Assembly: GCA_900314645.1 (NCBI GenBank)
Contig: OMWB01000011.1
Span: forward strand, 26,944-90,943
Direction: 5' to 3'
DNA length: 64,000 nucleotides
From: an uncultured Actinomycetes bacterium
GTDB taxonomy: Bacteria; Actinomycetota; Coriobacteriia; Coriobacteriales; Atopobiaceae
Below the pieces are notes generated by a model. That model searched no databases. It was not told the origin of the DNA and saw only the letters and a list, made by a program, of their open reading frames with translations. Within the stretch, counting starts at the first letter, position 1; the number at the start of each line of letters is the position of its first letter. Shown piece after piece: positions 37,279 to 46,971 of this stretch. The position numbers and the translations under genes are program-made.

Positions 37279-38967
37279 TTAGCCCATGAGGCCGGTGGCA
37301 ACCGTCATGAGGGCGATGATCACGCCCACGATAGACTCGCCACCCAGAAGGCCCGAGGCCACGATGATGCCCGTATCGTCGTGGCTGAGCTCGCCCTCAC
37401 TGCCCTTGCCGTGCTTGGCGATCAGGTCGTAGACGACCTTGGCCAAAGCGCCGATGGGCGCGGAAAGCGACATGTAGAACGGCAGGTACACGCCCAGGCC
37501 AATCATCATGGCCGGAATGCGCAGGCAGTAGAGCACGATGCCCGCGATGAGGCCCACCGCAAATGCCGGAACGCTGGGGATGCCCGTGACCATGGTGGCC
37601 ACCACGGATGCCTGCGCGGAGACAAACAGCTGTCCCGGCCCAAAGGCGCCGGTGCCGTAGGCGCTCACCAGCGCGACCATGACGGCAACGGAGACGCCCG
37701 TGCCGAGCAGGGCCCCGATGGCTTGGCCAATCCACATCTCGCGCGGGTTGGTGCCGATGAGCTGGCCCGTCTTGAAGTCGCTCATCACGTCGCCGCCAAG
37801 GCCGCACGCAACGGCGATGATGCCTGCCACATAGAAGAGCTTGATTTGGTTGGACTCGCCCAGTGCCGCCACGGCAAGCAGCACGATGAGGCCAAAGATC
37901 TCCATGGGGTCGATGCCGGTCTGGCCGACCGACTGGGCGCTCATGATGGTGGTGACAAAGCTGAGCAGCACGATGACCGCGCTTGCCACGGGGCTCAGCC
38001 CAAGGCCGAAGCAGACGAGCAGGGAAGCCGCCGCAACCAAAAGCGCCAGTCCGCCCACGTCGAGCAGGCGGAGGCCGCTGCCCTTCTCGCCCTTACGGCT
38101 GAAGTAGTGCGGGATGCTGGGGATGATGTCGCGCAGGACCACGCCCAGGCCAGAGCCCATCATGAGGCCCATGCCCAGGCTCGAGACGATGCCTTGGGCC
38201 GTCGCCACGTCGTACAGCCCCAGTGTGGTGCCGCCCCAAATGATTCCGAGGTTGGCAAGCACGGCCCCACCAAACCAGAAGGCCACAGCCGCGCCACCCA
38301 CCAAAAAGCCAATGGAGAGCATCATGGGGCTGTTGTACAGGCCAAAGCTCACGCCGGGGATGGGCAGGGTGAGCAACATGGCGGGAATCACGCCCAGCAC
38401 GTCGCGGGCCACGCTCCATGCGCCGGCAAGCGCCATGGAGCCAAAGAGCTTGACGCCGGTAGCTCCGCCAGCCTGGCTCGCGCGCAACGTCTCTGCGGCA
38501 GCAACGCCGATGGGGTATTCAAGGTTGGATTCCTCCACGAGGCGCTTGCGAATGAGCGCCGTGCACACAAGGCCCAGCAGGGTGCCTGCCAGCGCAACCA
38601 GCAGCATCTCAACCCAGCTGACCTTGTCTGCCTGCCCTAGCATCCAGATGCCCGGGATGGTGAAGGCAAGACCGCCGGCCACCATGGAGCCAGCCGACAT
38701 GATGATCTGCGTCACGTTTGCCTCGTTCAGGCTGTTGTGGCCAAAGGCGCGCAGCAGCACGAGTGCGGTGATGGACGTGAAGATGGTAGGCCAGGGAAGG
38801 GCGCCCATCTTAAGGGCGGTGTAGACCGATGAGGCGGTGATGATCACGCAGCCGACGATGCCGATGATGACTCCGGCAAGGCTGATGCCCGATCCTCCAA
38901 TCGCGGGTGTGCCACTCGCTGTGGTGGTTTTGGGTGCGGTCGCCATGTGCTTTGGGTTGGTAGCCAT
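37279..38967 (-). CDS. OPT family oligopeptide/metal-complex transporter
   Basis: A 562-residue polytopic membrane protein with about 14-16 hydrophobic segments. The opening segment (GTPAIGGSGISLAGVIIGIVGC, residues ~18-40) and TNPREMWIGQAIGALLG are typical of the prokaryotic OPT branch. Members import oligopeptides or iron-siderophore complexes; the substrate here is unknown. AAAGGAGGGG precedes the ATG at 38967. It ends 12 bp from the 56-bp-stem hairpin shared with the convergent IlvD gene. Confidence 0.88.
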   Translation of the reverse strand: MATNPKHMATAPKTTTASGTPAIGGSGISLAGVIIGIVGCVIITASSVYTALKMGALPWPTIFTSITALVLLRAFGHNSLNEANVTQIIMSAGSMVAGGLAFTIPGIWMLGQADKVSWVEMLLVALAGTLLGLVCTALIRKRLVEESNLEYPIGVAAAETLRASQAGGATGVKLFGSMALAGAWSVARDVLGVIPAMLLTLPIPGVSFGLYNSPMMLSIGFLVGGAAVAFWFGGAVLANLGIIWGGTTLGLYDVATAQGIVSSLGMGLMMGSGLGVVLRDIIPSIPHYFSRKGEKGSGLRLLDVGGLALLVAAASLLVCFGLGLSPVASAVIVLLSFVTTIMSAQSVGQTGIDPMEIFGLIVLLAVAALGESNQIKLFYVAGIIAVACGLGGDVMSDFKTGQLIGTNPREMWIGQAIGALLGTGVSVAVMVALVSAYGTGAFGPGQLFVSAQASVVATMVTGIPSVPAFAVGLIAGIVLYCLRIPAMMIGLGVYLPFYMSLSAPIGALAKVVYDLIAKHGKGSEGELSHDDTGIIVASGLLGGESIVGVIIALMTVATGLMG

Positions 38968-39057
38968 AAACCCCTCCTTTGCGGATGTTGCGACGTGCGT
39001 TGGTAGTATCCCCGCAGAAGAGGAATCTCAATCAAAAAGATTTGAATTGTAATGGGG

Positions 39058-40497
39058 CTACTCCCAGTCCTCGAGGTCCTCGGGCTGGATGGTGCCGAGG
39101 ATGTCCTTGCTCTCGCCAGCGCCTTCAAGGCGCGCAACGCGCATGGCGTGGTTTGCGATGGCGTGCTCCATGAAGTTGCGGATGTCGCGCGCGTTGGCAA
39201 AGTTCTCGGGCTTGGTGGCCACGCGATGCTCGATCATTGCGCGGGCGCGCGCCTCGGCCTCAGGCGAGAGACGGTATTCCTGCCACTCGAGCTTCTGTTG
39301 CAATATGGCCATCAGCTGCTCGGCGGTGTAGTCGTCGAAGTGGATGACGTTGCTGAAGCGCGAACGCAGCCCGGGGTTGGAGTCCAGGAAGCGCTCCATG
39401 AGATCGGTATAGCCAGCAACAATCACCACGAGGTCATCGCGGTGATCCTCCATGGCCTTCAGCAGCGTGTCCACGGCCTCTTGGCCAAAGTCGCCCTGGC
39501 CCTTGTCAACGGTGAGGGCGTACGCCTCGTCAATGAAGAGCACGCCGCCGAGCGCTTCCTCAATAACCTCCTGCGTGCGGGTTGCGGTCTGGCCGATGTA
39601 GCCTCGCACCAGTCCGGAGCGGTCCACCTCAACCAGCTGCCCCTTGCGCAGCACGCCCAGAAGCCGGTAGATGCGCGCAACCAGCCGGGCCACGGTGGTC
39701 TTGCCCGTGCCTGGGTTGCCCAGAAACACCATGTGCTTCGAGACGTCGGCGGGCTTCATGCCCTGACGCTCACGCATCTGCTGCACCTGAATGAGATTGA
39801 CCAGCATGTTTACCTGGCGCTTCACGCCCTCGAGGCCAATGAGCGACGAGAGCTCGGCAAGGGCCTCCTCAAGCTCGCTGGAGTTCTCGTTGGCGCTGGA
39901 GGACTCGGGTGCGCCATCTTCGGCCTGCGTGGTTGCCGCGGAAAGGTCTACCGATGGCTCTACGATCTGGTAGAACTTCTGGTTGCCTGAGCGCCAGACC
40001 CCGTACTCGCGCAGCATCTTCTCCATGGCCTCAAGGGAGCTTGTGAGCTGCGCGGCGTCGGCGTTGGTGGTCTCATGCGAGCGCAGCGCAAGAATGGACA
40101 TCCCGAAGACCTTGAACGTGTCGTAGATGATCATGGACGCCTGGCGCTTGAAGGGGTCGGGCTGAAGCTTGTTGCCTGCGTCCGAGACCACGGCGTATTT
40201 GAGAATCTCGGGCACGCCCTTGTACACGGATGGGGTGACGTAGCGCTTGCGGCGCATGGACTTGATGATGGGACTCTCGAGCGAGTAGCCAAGCGTAACG
40301 CGGATGAACTCGATCTCGTCGTCAGCAACGATGCCGTCGGCCTCGGCGAGTGCCGAGCCAAAGAGGGCGAGGTCGCTCTTGAGCTGCGTCCTGAGGGAGC
40401 TGCCCAAGGCCTGGCAATTGCCCACGTTGGCGCTGCGGAGGGCATCGCATACGGCGTATGACTTGGTGAGAAGGTCGCGCAGGTCGAGCTGTTCCAT
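39058..40497 (-). CDS. CbxX/CfqX (SpoVK-like) AAA ATPase
   Basis: A 479-residue cytoplasmic AAA protein. An N-terminal helical domain of about 200 residues begins MEQLDLRDLLTKSYAV. The ATPase has Walker A GNPGTGKTTVARLVARI, Walker B VLFIDEAYAL, and an arginine finger in NPGLRSRF. CbxX and EccA proteins remodel enzyme or secretion complexes. No RuBisCO or ESX gene is close, so the target is unknown. The N-terminal domain (including VADDEIEFIRVTLGYS) resembles a TerB-like region by eye. The long open extension upstream of 40497 overlaps the divergent phosphatase gene and is not coding. Confidence 0.88.
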   Translation of the reverse strand: MEQLDLRDLLTKSYAVCDALRSANVGNCQALGSSLRTQLKSDLALFGSALAEADGIVADDEIEFIRVTLGYSLESPIIKSMRRKRYVTPSVYKGVPEILKYAVVSDAGNKLQPDPFKRQASMIIYDTFKVFGMSILALRSHETTNADAAQLTSSLEAMEKMLREYGVWRSGNQKFYQIVEPSVDLSAATTQAEDGAPESSSANENSSELEEALAELSSLIGLEGVKRQVNMLVNLIQVQQMRERQGMKPADVSKHMVFLGNPGTGKTTVARLVARIYRLLGVLRKGQLVEVDRSGLVRGYIGQTATRTQEVIEEALGGVLFIDEAYALTVDKGQGDFGQEAVDTLLKAMEDHRDDLVVIVAGYTDLMERFLDSNPGLRSRFSNVIHFDDYTAEQLMAILQQKLEWQEYRLSPEAEARARAMIEHRVATKPENFANARDIRNFMEHAIANHAMRVARLEGAGESKDILGTIQPEDLEDWE

Positions 40498-40665
40498 GGT
40501 GCAAATGCTTTCTGCTGAGGATGGTGATACGGGCCGTCGCGGGCTGCGCCTATGGTACAACCTTGCGTCTCTTTGGCATTGTGTTTTGCCGAAGCCTGCA
40601 CAAACAGTGCCTATGGCTTCGTTTGGTACGATACGTTCCGCGAAGACGTGAACGACGGAGGGTGC

Positions 40666-41451
40666 ATGGATTTGACTACGTTGCCAGGCTACGTTGCCGG
40701 CTTTCCTGATGAGTTGGGACTGAGAGAGCTGGGCGGGCTCGTGTCCGCCGACGGTCGGTCGGTGCGGCATGGCTTGCTGTACCGCGGCTCCGCGCTGACG
40801 GGGCTCACCGAAGAGCAAAGGGCGCGTATTGATGCGCTTGACCTGCGGTTTATTCTCGATTTGCGCGCGCTTGGGGAGACAGAGGGCAAGCCTGACTACG
40901 TTCCGGACGGCTGCGAGTACGTACGCATTGGCGGCATGGCGGAGGAGGACGGAACGGAGATTGACTTCTCTCCGGCAGGCATCGGCCGCTTGCAGGCCAA
41001 GTTTGCGGAGTACGGTCCGGCGCTCATGAACGAGCTCTATGCGAGCATGGCCTTTGACAACCGAGCGGTTCACCTGCTGATGGAGCGCTTTGTCACTGGT
41101 CAGGTGCCGCTCTACTTCCACTGTTCGGCGGGAAAGGACCGCACAGGCGTATGCGCGGCCATGTTGCTCATGGCTCTGGGCGTGCCTGACGAGACCGTCA
41201 TTCAGGAATACCTGCTGACCAATGAGTACCGCGCGCGCATTATCAACCTGCCGCTCGATCAGATTCCAGATTCGGTAGGAGAGAACGAGCGCGCGAATTG
41301 GGCACAGGTGAACAGCGTGAGTGCGGACGCCCTGCAGGCGGTGCTTGACGCTATTGATGCGCGCTACCCAACGCGCGAGGCGTACTTTGCCGAGGAGTTT
41401 GGGATGGATGCGGAGACGCTTGCGTCGCTGCGTGACCGATACCTAGAATAG
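40666..41451 (+). CDS. Tyrosine/serine protein phosphatase (Y_phosphatase3 / PtpB-like)
   Basis: A 261-residue dual-specificity-type phosphatase. The catalytic loop HCSAGKDRTG (Cys and Arg of CX5R) is near residue 155, and the N-terminal FPDELGLRELGGL and LLYRGSAL segments are typical of the bacterial PtpB-like branch. A general-acid Asp is likely in the FILDLR region. The ATG at 40666 follows GACGGAGGG. It is divergent from the AAA gene and 55 bp upstream of the deformylase-like gene. Confidence 0.9.
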   Translation: MDLTTLPGYVAGFPDELGLRELGGLVSADGRSVRHGLLYRGSALTGLTEEQRARIDALDLRFILDLRALGETEGKPDYVPDGCEYVRIGGMAEEDGTEIDFSPAGIGRLQAKFAEYGPALMNELYASMAFDNRAVHLLMERFVTGQVPLYFHCSAGKDRTGVCAAMLLMALGVPDETVIQEYLLTNEYRARIINLPLDQIPDSVGENERANWAQVNSVSADALQAVLDAIDARYPTREAYFAEEFGMDAETLASLRDRYLE

Positions 41452-41506
41452 CGATGCGAAATCGCTTCAAGACACCTAGCCGAGAGCTTTGAAGAAAGGA
41501 ACTCCC

Positions 41507-41926
41507 ATGATCAAGGAGCTTGTGAAGGACCAGGCCATCCTCTCCCAGCGTTGCGAGAAGGCTACCGCCGACGACGCCGAGCTGGCACAGGACCTCATCG
41601 ACACGCTCAACTCGCTGGACGACGCCGCGTGCCTCGCCGCAAACCAGATCGGCGTCACCAAGTCGCTGGTGGTGTGGCGTGACGATGACGGCAACAACCA
41701 CGTCATGTACAACCCTCGCCTGATGATGGGTCTGCAGGCCGCCAAGGCCATCGAGACGTGCCTTACGCTCGAGGAGCCGGTCAAGGTGACGCGCTACAAC
41801 AAGATCAAGGTCTCGTTTGAGGAGCTCGTGGATGGCGCCCTCGTCGAGCGCAAGCGCGACTACGTAGGCTGGGAAGCCCAGATGATCCAGCACATGATGG
41901 ATCACTGCCGCGGCAAGCTGGTGTAG
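41507..41926 (+). CDS. Peptide-deformylase-like protein with HMxxH in place of HExxH
   Basis: A 139-residue protein that aligns by eye with short clostridial-type peptide deformylases. Motif 1 is AACLAANQ (residues 40-47), motif 2 is ETCLTLEE with metal-ligand Cys85, and motif 3 is QHMMDH with His129 and His133. The catalytic glutamate of HExxH is Met130, so metal binding may persist while deformylation as known should fail. The first motif also lacks its usual glycines. The ATG at 41507 follows GAAAGGA. A true deformylase should exist elsewhere in the genome. A hairpin begins 2 bp after the stop. Confidence 0.82.
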   Translation: MIKELVKDQAILSQRCEKATADDAELAQDLIDTLNSLDDAACLAANQIGVTKSLVVWRDDDGNNHVMYNPRLMMGLQAAKAIETCLTLEEPVKVTRYNKIKVSFEELVDGALVERKRDYVGWEAQMIQHMMDHCRGKLV

Positions 41927-41928
41927 CC

Positions 41929-41994
41929 CAGTGCGTCCCGGGGGTAGCCCAGGTGCACCGCGGTGCGCCTGGGGGCTACCCCCGGGACGCACTG
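41929..41994. repeat. Inverted repeat (22 + 10 bp stem) of the GGGGGTAGCCC family
   Basis: Arms 41929-41950 and 41973-41994 pair perfectly over 22 bp. After a 2-nt bulge, 41951-41960 pairs with 41961-41970 with one mismatch. It starts 2 bp after the deformylase-like gene and shares CAGTGCGTC and GGGGGTAGCCC with the repeat after nadE. Confidence 0.93.
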
Positions 41995-42133
41995 CGTTCA
42001 ATAAACTGATAAGAGTTGATTTCGTAATCCCTGCTGACAGCTTGGTTACGCGGGTTGTGCCGTAAGGTAGCCAAGTCGCAGTTGTGTTGTCTCCCCGCAT
42101 GGGCAGGGAGCAATCGAAGGGATGTGAAATCGT

Positions 42134-43843
42134 ATGAAGAACCTGAATCGCCGCTCTTTCCTCGGCGCAGCCGGCAGTGCAGCCGCGCTGTTCCTGGCCG
42201 CTTGCGGTGGTGGCTCCTCTGACTCCGGCAGCTCCGATGCCGGTGCTGATGCCGCTGCTCCCGCCGGCAAGTATCTTGGTGTCATGCTGGGCACCAACGT
42301 GATGTCCCTCGACACCGACCTCGCCACCGACGGCGACTCCTTCGAGGTCATCGCTGACTGCATCGATGGCCTTATGCAGATGGACGCCGACGGCGCCGCC
42401 GTTGCTGGCCTCGCTGAGTCCTACGACCTCTCTGATGACGGCTGCACCTACACCTTCCACCTGCGTGACGCACAGTGGAGCAACGGCACTCCCGTTACCG
42501 CCAACGACTTCGTCTTCGCATGGCGCCGCATCTGCCAGAACGCTGGCGAGTATGCCTACATGATGGACGAGATCGGCAACATCAAGGGCGCTGCCGCCAT
42601 CATCGCCGGCGAGCAGTCTGACACCACCACCCTCGCCGTCAACGCCACCGACGACAAGACCCTCGTTGTCGAGCTCGAGGTCCCCGTGTCCTTCTTCCCC
42701 TCGCTGATGTACTTCCCCACCTTCTATCCTATCAACGAGGAGTTCTACACCAGCCTCGAGGATGGCACCTATGGCACCAGCCCGGACACCTTCCTGTCCT
42801 GCGGCGCGTTCCAGCTTGAGGACTACCTCCCCGGCACCGCCAGCCTGTCCGTGAAGAAGAACGAGGGCTACTGGGATGCCGCTCGTATCCAGCTCCCGGG
42901 CATCACCTATCAGGTCGTCGGCTCCTCCGACAGCGCCCTCACCGCCTTCAAGAATGGCTCCCTCGACGTCGTCATGATCTCCGGCAGCCAGGTTGCGGCC
43001 GCTGAGGAAGACGCTGAGCTCTCTCAGAACCTTAAGGTCACCGGTGCTGGTTACATGTGGTATCTCTCCTTCTCCCAGACCGAGAAGAACGCCCAGGGCG
43101 GCATGCTCGCCAACCAGAACCTGCGTCTCGCCATCTCCAACTCGCTCGACCGCGAGTCCCTGGTCGACAACTACGTGATGGACGGCTCGCTGGCCACCTA
43201 CACCGCGGTTCCGCCTCAGTTTGCCGCTAGCGCCACCACCGGCGAGGACTTCTCCGCTGACCAGGCCAAGTTCGACGCCTTCATCGGCCATCACCCCGAG
43301 CAGGCTCAGACGTACCTCGCCGACGCCAAGAAGGAGCTCGGCGTCGACACCTTCGAGTTCACCATGATCTATGGCAACAACGAGGGCGACGAGGTCGCGA
43401 AGGTGGCCCAGGCCATCAAGGAGCAGGTTGAGGGCAACCTCGAGGGCGTTACCATCAACCTCCAGGCCATGACCAAGGCCGAGCGTCTCGACAAGATGCA
43501 GAACGACAACTACGACGTCGCTCTCACCCGTTGGGGGCCGGACTACGCTGACCCGATGACCTACCTCGGCATGTGGATCACCAACAACTCCAACAACTAT
43601 GGCTTCTGGAGCAACGCCGAGTACGACCAGATCATCGCTGACTGCACCACCGGTGCTTACATCAACGATTACGACGCTCGTTGGGCCGCTCTGTACGACG
43701 CCGAGACCCTGGTTATGCAGGAGGCCGTCATCGCCCCGCTGTACACCAAGGCCAACGCCAACCTCATCTCTGCTGGCGCCCAGGGCATCGAGTTCCACCC
43801 GGTGGCCCTGAACCGCGTGTACAAGTCCGCTACCCTCGCGTAG
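42134..43843 (+). CDS. oppA: Peptide ABC transporter substrate-binding lipoprotein (OppA-like)
   Basis: A 569-residue SBP_bac_5 protein that captures oligopeptides outside the membrane. The N-terminus has NRRSFLGAAGSAAALFLAAC: a twin-arginine-like motif and lipobox, with lipidated Cys near residue 24. A Ser/Gly/Asp-rich linker follows. GTNVMSLDTDLATD and YTFHLRDAQWSNGTPVTAND are typical family segments. It is first of a five-gene operon and strongly codon-biased. A stem-loop after it may leave its mRNA in excess over the rest. Confidence 0.94.
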   Translation: MKNLNRRSFLGAAGSAAALFLAACGGGSSDSGSSDAGADAAAPAGKYLGVMLGTNVMSLDTDLATDGDSFEVIADCIDGLMQMDADGAAVAGLAESYDLSDDGCTYTFHLRDAQWSNGTPVTANDFVFAWRRICQNAGEYAYMMDEIGNIKGAAAIIAGEQSDTTTLAVNATDDKTLVVELEVPVSFFPSLMYFPTFYPINEEFYTSLEDGTYGTSPDTFLSCGAFQLEDYLPGTASLSVKKNEGYWDAARIQLPGITYQVVGSSDSALTAFKNGSLDVVMISGSQVAAAEEDAELSQNLKVTGAGYMWYLSFSQTEKNAQGGMLANQNLRLAISNSLDRESLVDNYVMDGSLATYTAVPPQFAASATTGEDFSADQAKFDAFIGHHPEQAQTYLADAKKELGVDTFEFTMIYGNNEGDEVAKVAQAIKEQVEGNLEGVTINLQAMTKAERLDKMQNDNYDVALTRWGPDYADPMTYLGMWITNNSNNYGFWSNAEYDQIIADCTTGAYINDYDARWAALYDAETLVMQEAVIAPLYTKANANLISAGAQGIEFHPVALNRVYKSATLA

Positions 43844-43875
43844 TTCACGCGCCTTTTCTGCCCGTAGGTATCCTT

Positions 43876-43920
43876 GGGCGCCGGAGCGGCCGCATTGTGC
43901 GCTCCGGTGCCCTCTTATTA
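43876..43920 (+). terminator. Attenuating stem-loop between oppA and oppB
   Basis: GGGCGCCGGAGCG (43876-43888) pairs with CGCTCCGGTGCCC (43900-43912) with one mismatch, followed by TCTTATTA. It probably ends part of the transcripts after oppA, as is common in such operons. Confidence 0.65.
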
Positions 43921-43933
43921 GAGAGGGGTCTTC

Positions 43934-44881
43934 ATGAAGAAGTACATCCTCAAACGAATAGGGCTTGCGCTGGCGACGCTGCTGCTGATCATCTTCGTGC
44001 TCTTTGTGCTCGTGCGCATCATGCCGGGTAATCCCTTCCCGTCCGAGCGCATGAGTGCCGAGCAGATTGCCAACAAGCGTGCGGAGATGGGGCTCGATGA
44101 CCCCATACTCGTGCAGTTTGGCCGCTATATGATGGGGCTTCTGCACGGTGACTTTGGCAAGGGCACGTCTCTGTATTACGGTGCGCCCATCAAGACGGTG
44201 ATTGCCACCTGCATCTCCAACTCGTTCCGCATCGGCGGTCTGGCCATTGTGATGGGCACCGTGGTCGGTCTGCTCTTGGGCATCACGGCGGCGCTCAACA
44301 AGGGTCACTTCCTCGACCACTTCTGCACGGTCTTCTCTATCTTGGGCGTGTGCGTGCCGGGCTATGTCTTCCTGATCTTCTTGCAGTACTACTTCTCATA
44401 CAAGATCAGCATCTTCCCGTACTTCTTCGATGGCTCGCGCTTCCTGTACTCGTCCATCCTGCCTGCCATCTCGCTGAGCCTCTTCACCATGTCTACGGTG
44501 GCGCGCTTCACGCGCAACGAGATGGTTGAGGTCATGGACTCTGACTACGTGCATCTGGCAGAGAGCAAGGGCATGTACGGGGCAAAGCTTGTCACTCGTC
44601 ACATCCTGCGCAACGCGCTCATCCCCATCGTCACGGTGCTCGCGCCGCTGGTGGTTGACCTGCTGACGGGCGCGCTCGTCATCGAGAAGATCTACGGCAT
44701 CAACGGCATCGGCAAGCTGATGGTAGACGCCATCGCCGGCGAAGGCGTTGACTACAACTACGTGCTCGCGCTGGGCATTCTCTACTCGGCGCTCTACATC
44801 GGCATCATGCTCGTGGTTGACATCCTCTACGGCGTGCTTGACCCGCGCATCCGCGTATCCGCAAAGGAGGGTGATGCCTAA
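43934..44881 (+). CDS. oppB: Peptide ABC transporter permease OppB
   Basis: A 315-residue permease with about six membrane helices. The N-terminal YILKRIGLALATLLLI and FVLVRIMPGNPF segments are characteristic, and the ATPase-docking EAA loop is DYVHLAESKGMYGAKLVTRH. It forms the translocation pore with OppC. AGAGAGGGG precedes the start, and its stop overlaps the oppC start (TAATG). Confidence 0.95.
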   Translation: MKKYILKRIGLALATLLLIIFVLFVLVRIMPGNPFPSERMSAEQIANKRAEMGLDDPILVQFGRYMMGLLHGDFGKGTSLYYGAPIKTVIATCISNSFRIGGLAIVMGTVVGLLLGITAALNKGHFLDHFCTVFSILGVCVPGYVFLIFLQYYFSYKISIFPYFFDGSRFLYSSILPAISLSLFTMSTVARFTRNEMVEVMDSDYVHLAESKGMYGAKLVTRHILRNALIPIVTVLAPLVVDLLTGALVIEKIYGINGIGKLMVDAIAGEGVDYNYVLALGILYSALYIGIMLVVDILYGVLDPRIRVSAKEGDA

Positions 44882-45870
44882 TGGCCGAAATGACGTATCA
44901 GCCCACCAAGGAGGACTTCGAGTTCCTTACCGGGCGCGACATCACCACCGACCAGAACTTTGCCTCGCAGAGCTACTGGAAGGGTGTCGCCATCCACTTC
45001 CTGCGCGACCGCCGCGCCATGATCGGCCTCGGCATCGTGGTAGTCATCATCATCCTGGCTATCCTTGGCCCCATCCTGAGTCCCTATGGCTATCGCGACA
45101 TCGTGAGCTTTACGGATGAGACGGGCAAGGAGGTTGTGGCTAAGGGTGTCTCGCCGCAGCTTGGCCTTGGCGGAGACGGCCCCTTTGCTGACCACATGTT
45201 CCTCTTCGGCACCGACGACCTGGGCCGCGACCTGTGGACCCGCACTTGGCAGGGCGCTCGCGTCTCGCTCATCATCGCCTTCGTGACCATCTTCATCGAC
45301 ATGATCATCGGCATGAGCTACGGTCTCATCTCCGGCTACTTTGGCGGTGCCGTGGACAACATCATGCAGCGCATCGTCGAGGTCGCCAACTCCGTGCCGC
45401 GTCTGGTCATCGTCTCGGTGCTGGCCATCTTCATGCCCAAGGGCATGGGCCTGGTTATCGTGGCACTGCTCCTCACCGAGTGGATTGGCATGAGCAAGAT
45501 TGCCCGTGCCGAGATGCTGCGCATCAAGGAGCAGGAATACGTGCTGGCAAGCCGCACCCTCGGCGCGCATAGCATGCACATCATCTTCAAGCAGATCCTG
45601 CCCAATACCATCGGCCCGATCATCACGCAGATGATGTTCTCCATCCCGACGGCCATCTTCACCGAGGCCTTCCTCTCGTTCGTGGGCGTGGGCATCATGC
45701 TTCCGCAGTGCTCCATCGGCTCGCTCATCGAGAGCGGCTTCAACAACATCACTACGCTGCCGTACCAGATCCTTCCGCCCATCATCGTGTTGGCCCTGCA
45801 GATGCTCGGCTTCAACTTCATCGGTGACGGGTTCCGCGAGGCGCTGGCGCCAAAGCTGGAAGACATGTAA
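44881..45870 (+). CDS. oppC: Peptide ABC transporter permease OppC
   Basis: A 329-residue permease with the longer N-terminal cytoplasmic stretch typical of OppC. FGTDDLGRDLWTR marks the family, and the EAA loop is EQEYVLASRTLGAHS. It begins within the oppB stop codon and ends 12 bp before oppD. Confidence 0.95.
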   Translation: MAEMTYQPTKEDFEFLTGRDITTDQNFASQSYWKGVAIHFLRDRRAMIGLGIVVVIIILAILGPILSPYGYRDIVSFTDETGKEVVAKGVSPQLGLGGDGPFADHMFLFGTDDLGRDLWTRTWQGARVSLIIAFVTIFIDMIIGMSYGLISGYFGGAVDNIMQRIVEVANSVPRLVIVSVLAIFMPKGMGLVIVALLLTEWIGMSKIARAEMLRIKEQEYVLASRTLGAHSMHIIFKQILPNTIGPIITQMMFSIPTAIFTEAFLSFVGVGIMLPQCSIGSLIESGFNNITTLPYQILPPIIVLALQMLGFNFIGDGFREALAPKLEDM

Positions 45871-45882
45871 GGAGGTGCGCAC

Positions 45883-46971
45883 ATGGCAGAAATGAATGAG
45901 AAGGCCATCCTGCAGATTCAGGATCTCGACATCTCCTTTAGGACCAACGCTGGCGTGGTTCACGCCATCCGTGGCGTCAACCTCGACCTCCAGCGCGGCG
46001 AGACCGTCGCCATCGTAGGCGAGTCCGGCTCGGGCAAGTCAGTCACCGTCAAGGCGGCGGTGGGCCTGCTTGACGCGAACGCCACCGTCAATAGCGGCAA
46101 GATTCTGTACCGCAACCGTGCGGAGGACGGCTCCGAGCAGATTATCGACCTGCTGACGCTCTCAAAGCGCGAGCTGCGCAGCACCATCAACGGCAGCAAG
46201 ATCGCCATGGTGTTCCAGGATCCCATGACGAGCCTTGACCCCACCATGACCATCGGCAAGCAGGTCATGGAGGGCATCCTGCTGCACAAGAAGGTCGACA
46301 AGGCCACCGCGCGCGCCCGTGCGCTCGAGCTGCTCGAGCTGGTGGGCATCACCGACGCAGAGCGTCGCATGAAGGCCTATCCGCATCAGATGTCGGGCGG
46401 CATGCGCCAGCGCGTGGTCATCGCCATCGCGCTCGCCTCTGACCCCGAGATTCTCATCTGCGACGAGCCCACCACGGCCCTCGACGTCACCATCCAGGCA
46501 CGCATCCTCGAGCTCATCAAGGACGTCCAGGCACGTCTGGGCATCAGCGTCATCTACATCACGCACGACCTCGGCGTGGTCGCCAAGGTGGCTGACTACG
46601 TCAACGTCATGTATGCGGGCAAGATCATCGAGGTTGGCAACGTCAACGAGATCTTCTATGAGCCCAAGCATCCCTATACCTGGGGTTTGTTGGCCGCCAT
46701 GCCCGACCTTGAGACCGATGACGACCGTCTGGCTTCCATTCCCGGCAGTCCTCCCAACCTGCTGCACGAGCCCAAGGGCGACGCCTTCGCCGCGCGTAAT
46801 GCCTATGCGCTCAAGATTGACGAGAAGGTCGAGCCGCCCATGTTCAAGGTCAGCGAGACCCATTATGCCGCCACATGGCTGCTGCATCCCGACGCGCCCA
46901 AGGTAGAGATGCCGGCAGAGCTTGCCGCGCGTCTTGAGCGATCCAAGAAGGAGGCTGAGAGGTACCTATGA
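45883..46971 (+). CDS. oppD: Peptide ABC transporter ATP-binding protein OppD
   Basis: A 362-residue ATPase. Walker A is GESGSGKSV, the signature is MSGGMRQRV, Walker B is [10 protein letters not shown], and the C-terminal oligopeptide/dipeptide domain includes [12 protein letters not shown]. The usual C-terminal cysteines of Fe-S-binding OppD/DppD are not obvious: the last third has no CxxxC-type cluster. The variant may therefore lack that cluster. The stop overlaps oppF by 4 bp. Confidence 0.94.
   Translation: MAEMNEKAILQIQDLDISFRTNAGVVHAIRGVNLDLQRGETVAIVGESGSGKSVTVKAAVGLLDANATVNSGKILYRNRAEDGSEQIIDLLTLSKRELRSTINGSKIAMVFQDPMTSLDPTMTIGKQVMEGILLHKKVDKATARARALELLELVGITDAERRMKAYPHQMSGGMRQRVVIAIALASDPEILICDEPTTALDVTIQARILELIKDVQARLGISVIYITHDLGVVAKVADYVNVMYAGKIIEVGNVNEIFYEPKHPYTWGLLAAMPDLETDDDRLASIPGSPPNLLHEPKGDAFAARNAYALKIDEKVEPPMFKVSETHYAATWLLHPDAPKVEMPAELAARLERSKKEAERYL

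Noticed and set aside
37381..38640. A 419-codon plus-strand open frame opposite the OPT gene
   Set aside because: Composition (His, Ala, Gln, Asp-rich) is that of the complement of membrane-helix codons; the minus-strand transporter is clearly the real gene.
40498..41121. Upstream extension of the AAA ATPase by about 200 codons
   Set aside because: It overlaps the divergent phosphatase gene and its promoter region. The ATG at 40497 gives a sensible N-terminus.
41351..44320. A 989-codon open frame on the minus strand opposite def-like, oppA and part of oppB
   Set aside because: It is antisense to clear genes, low in conserved motifs, and explained by the strong third-position C bias of oppA.
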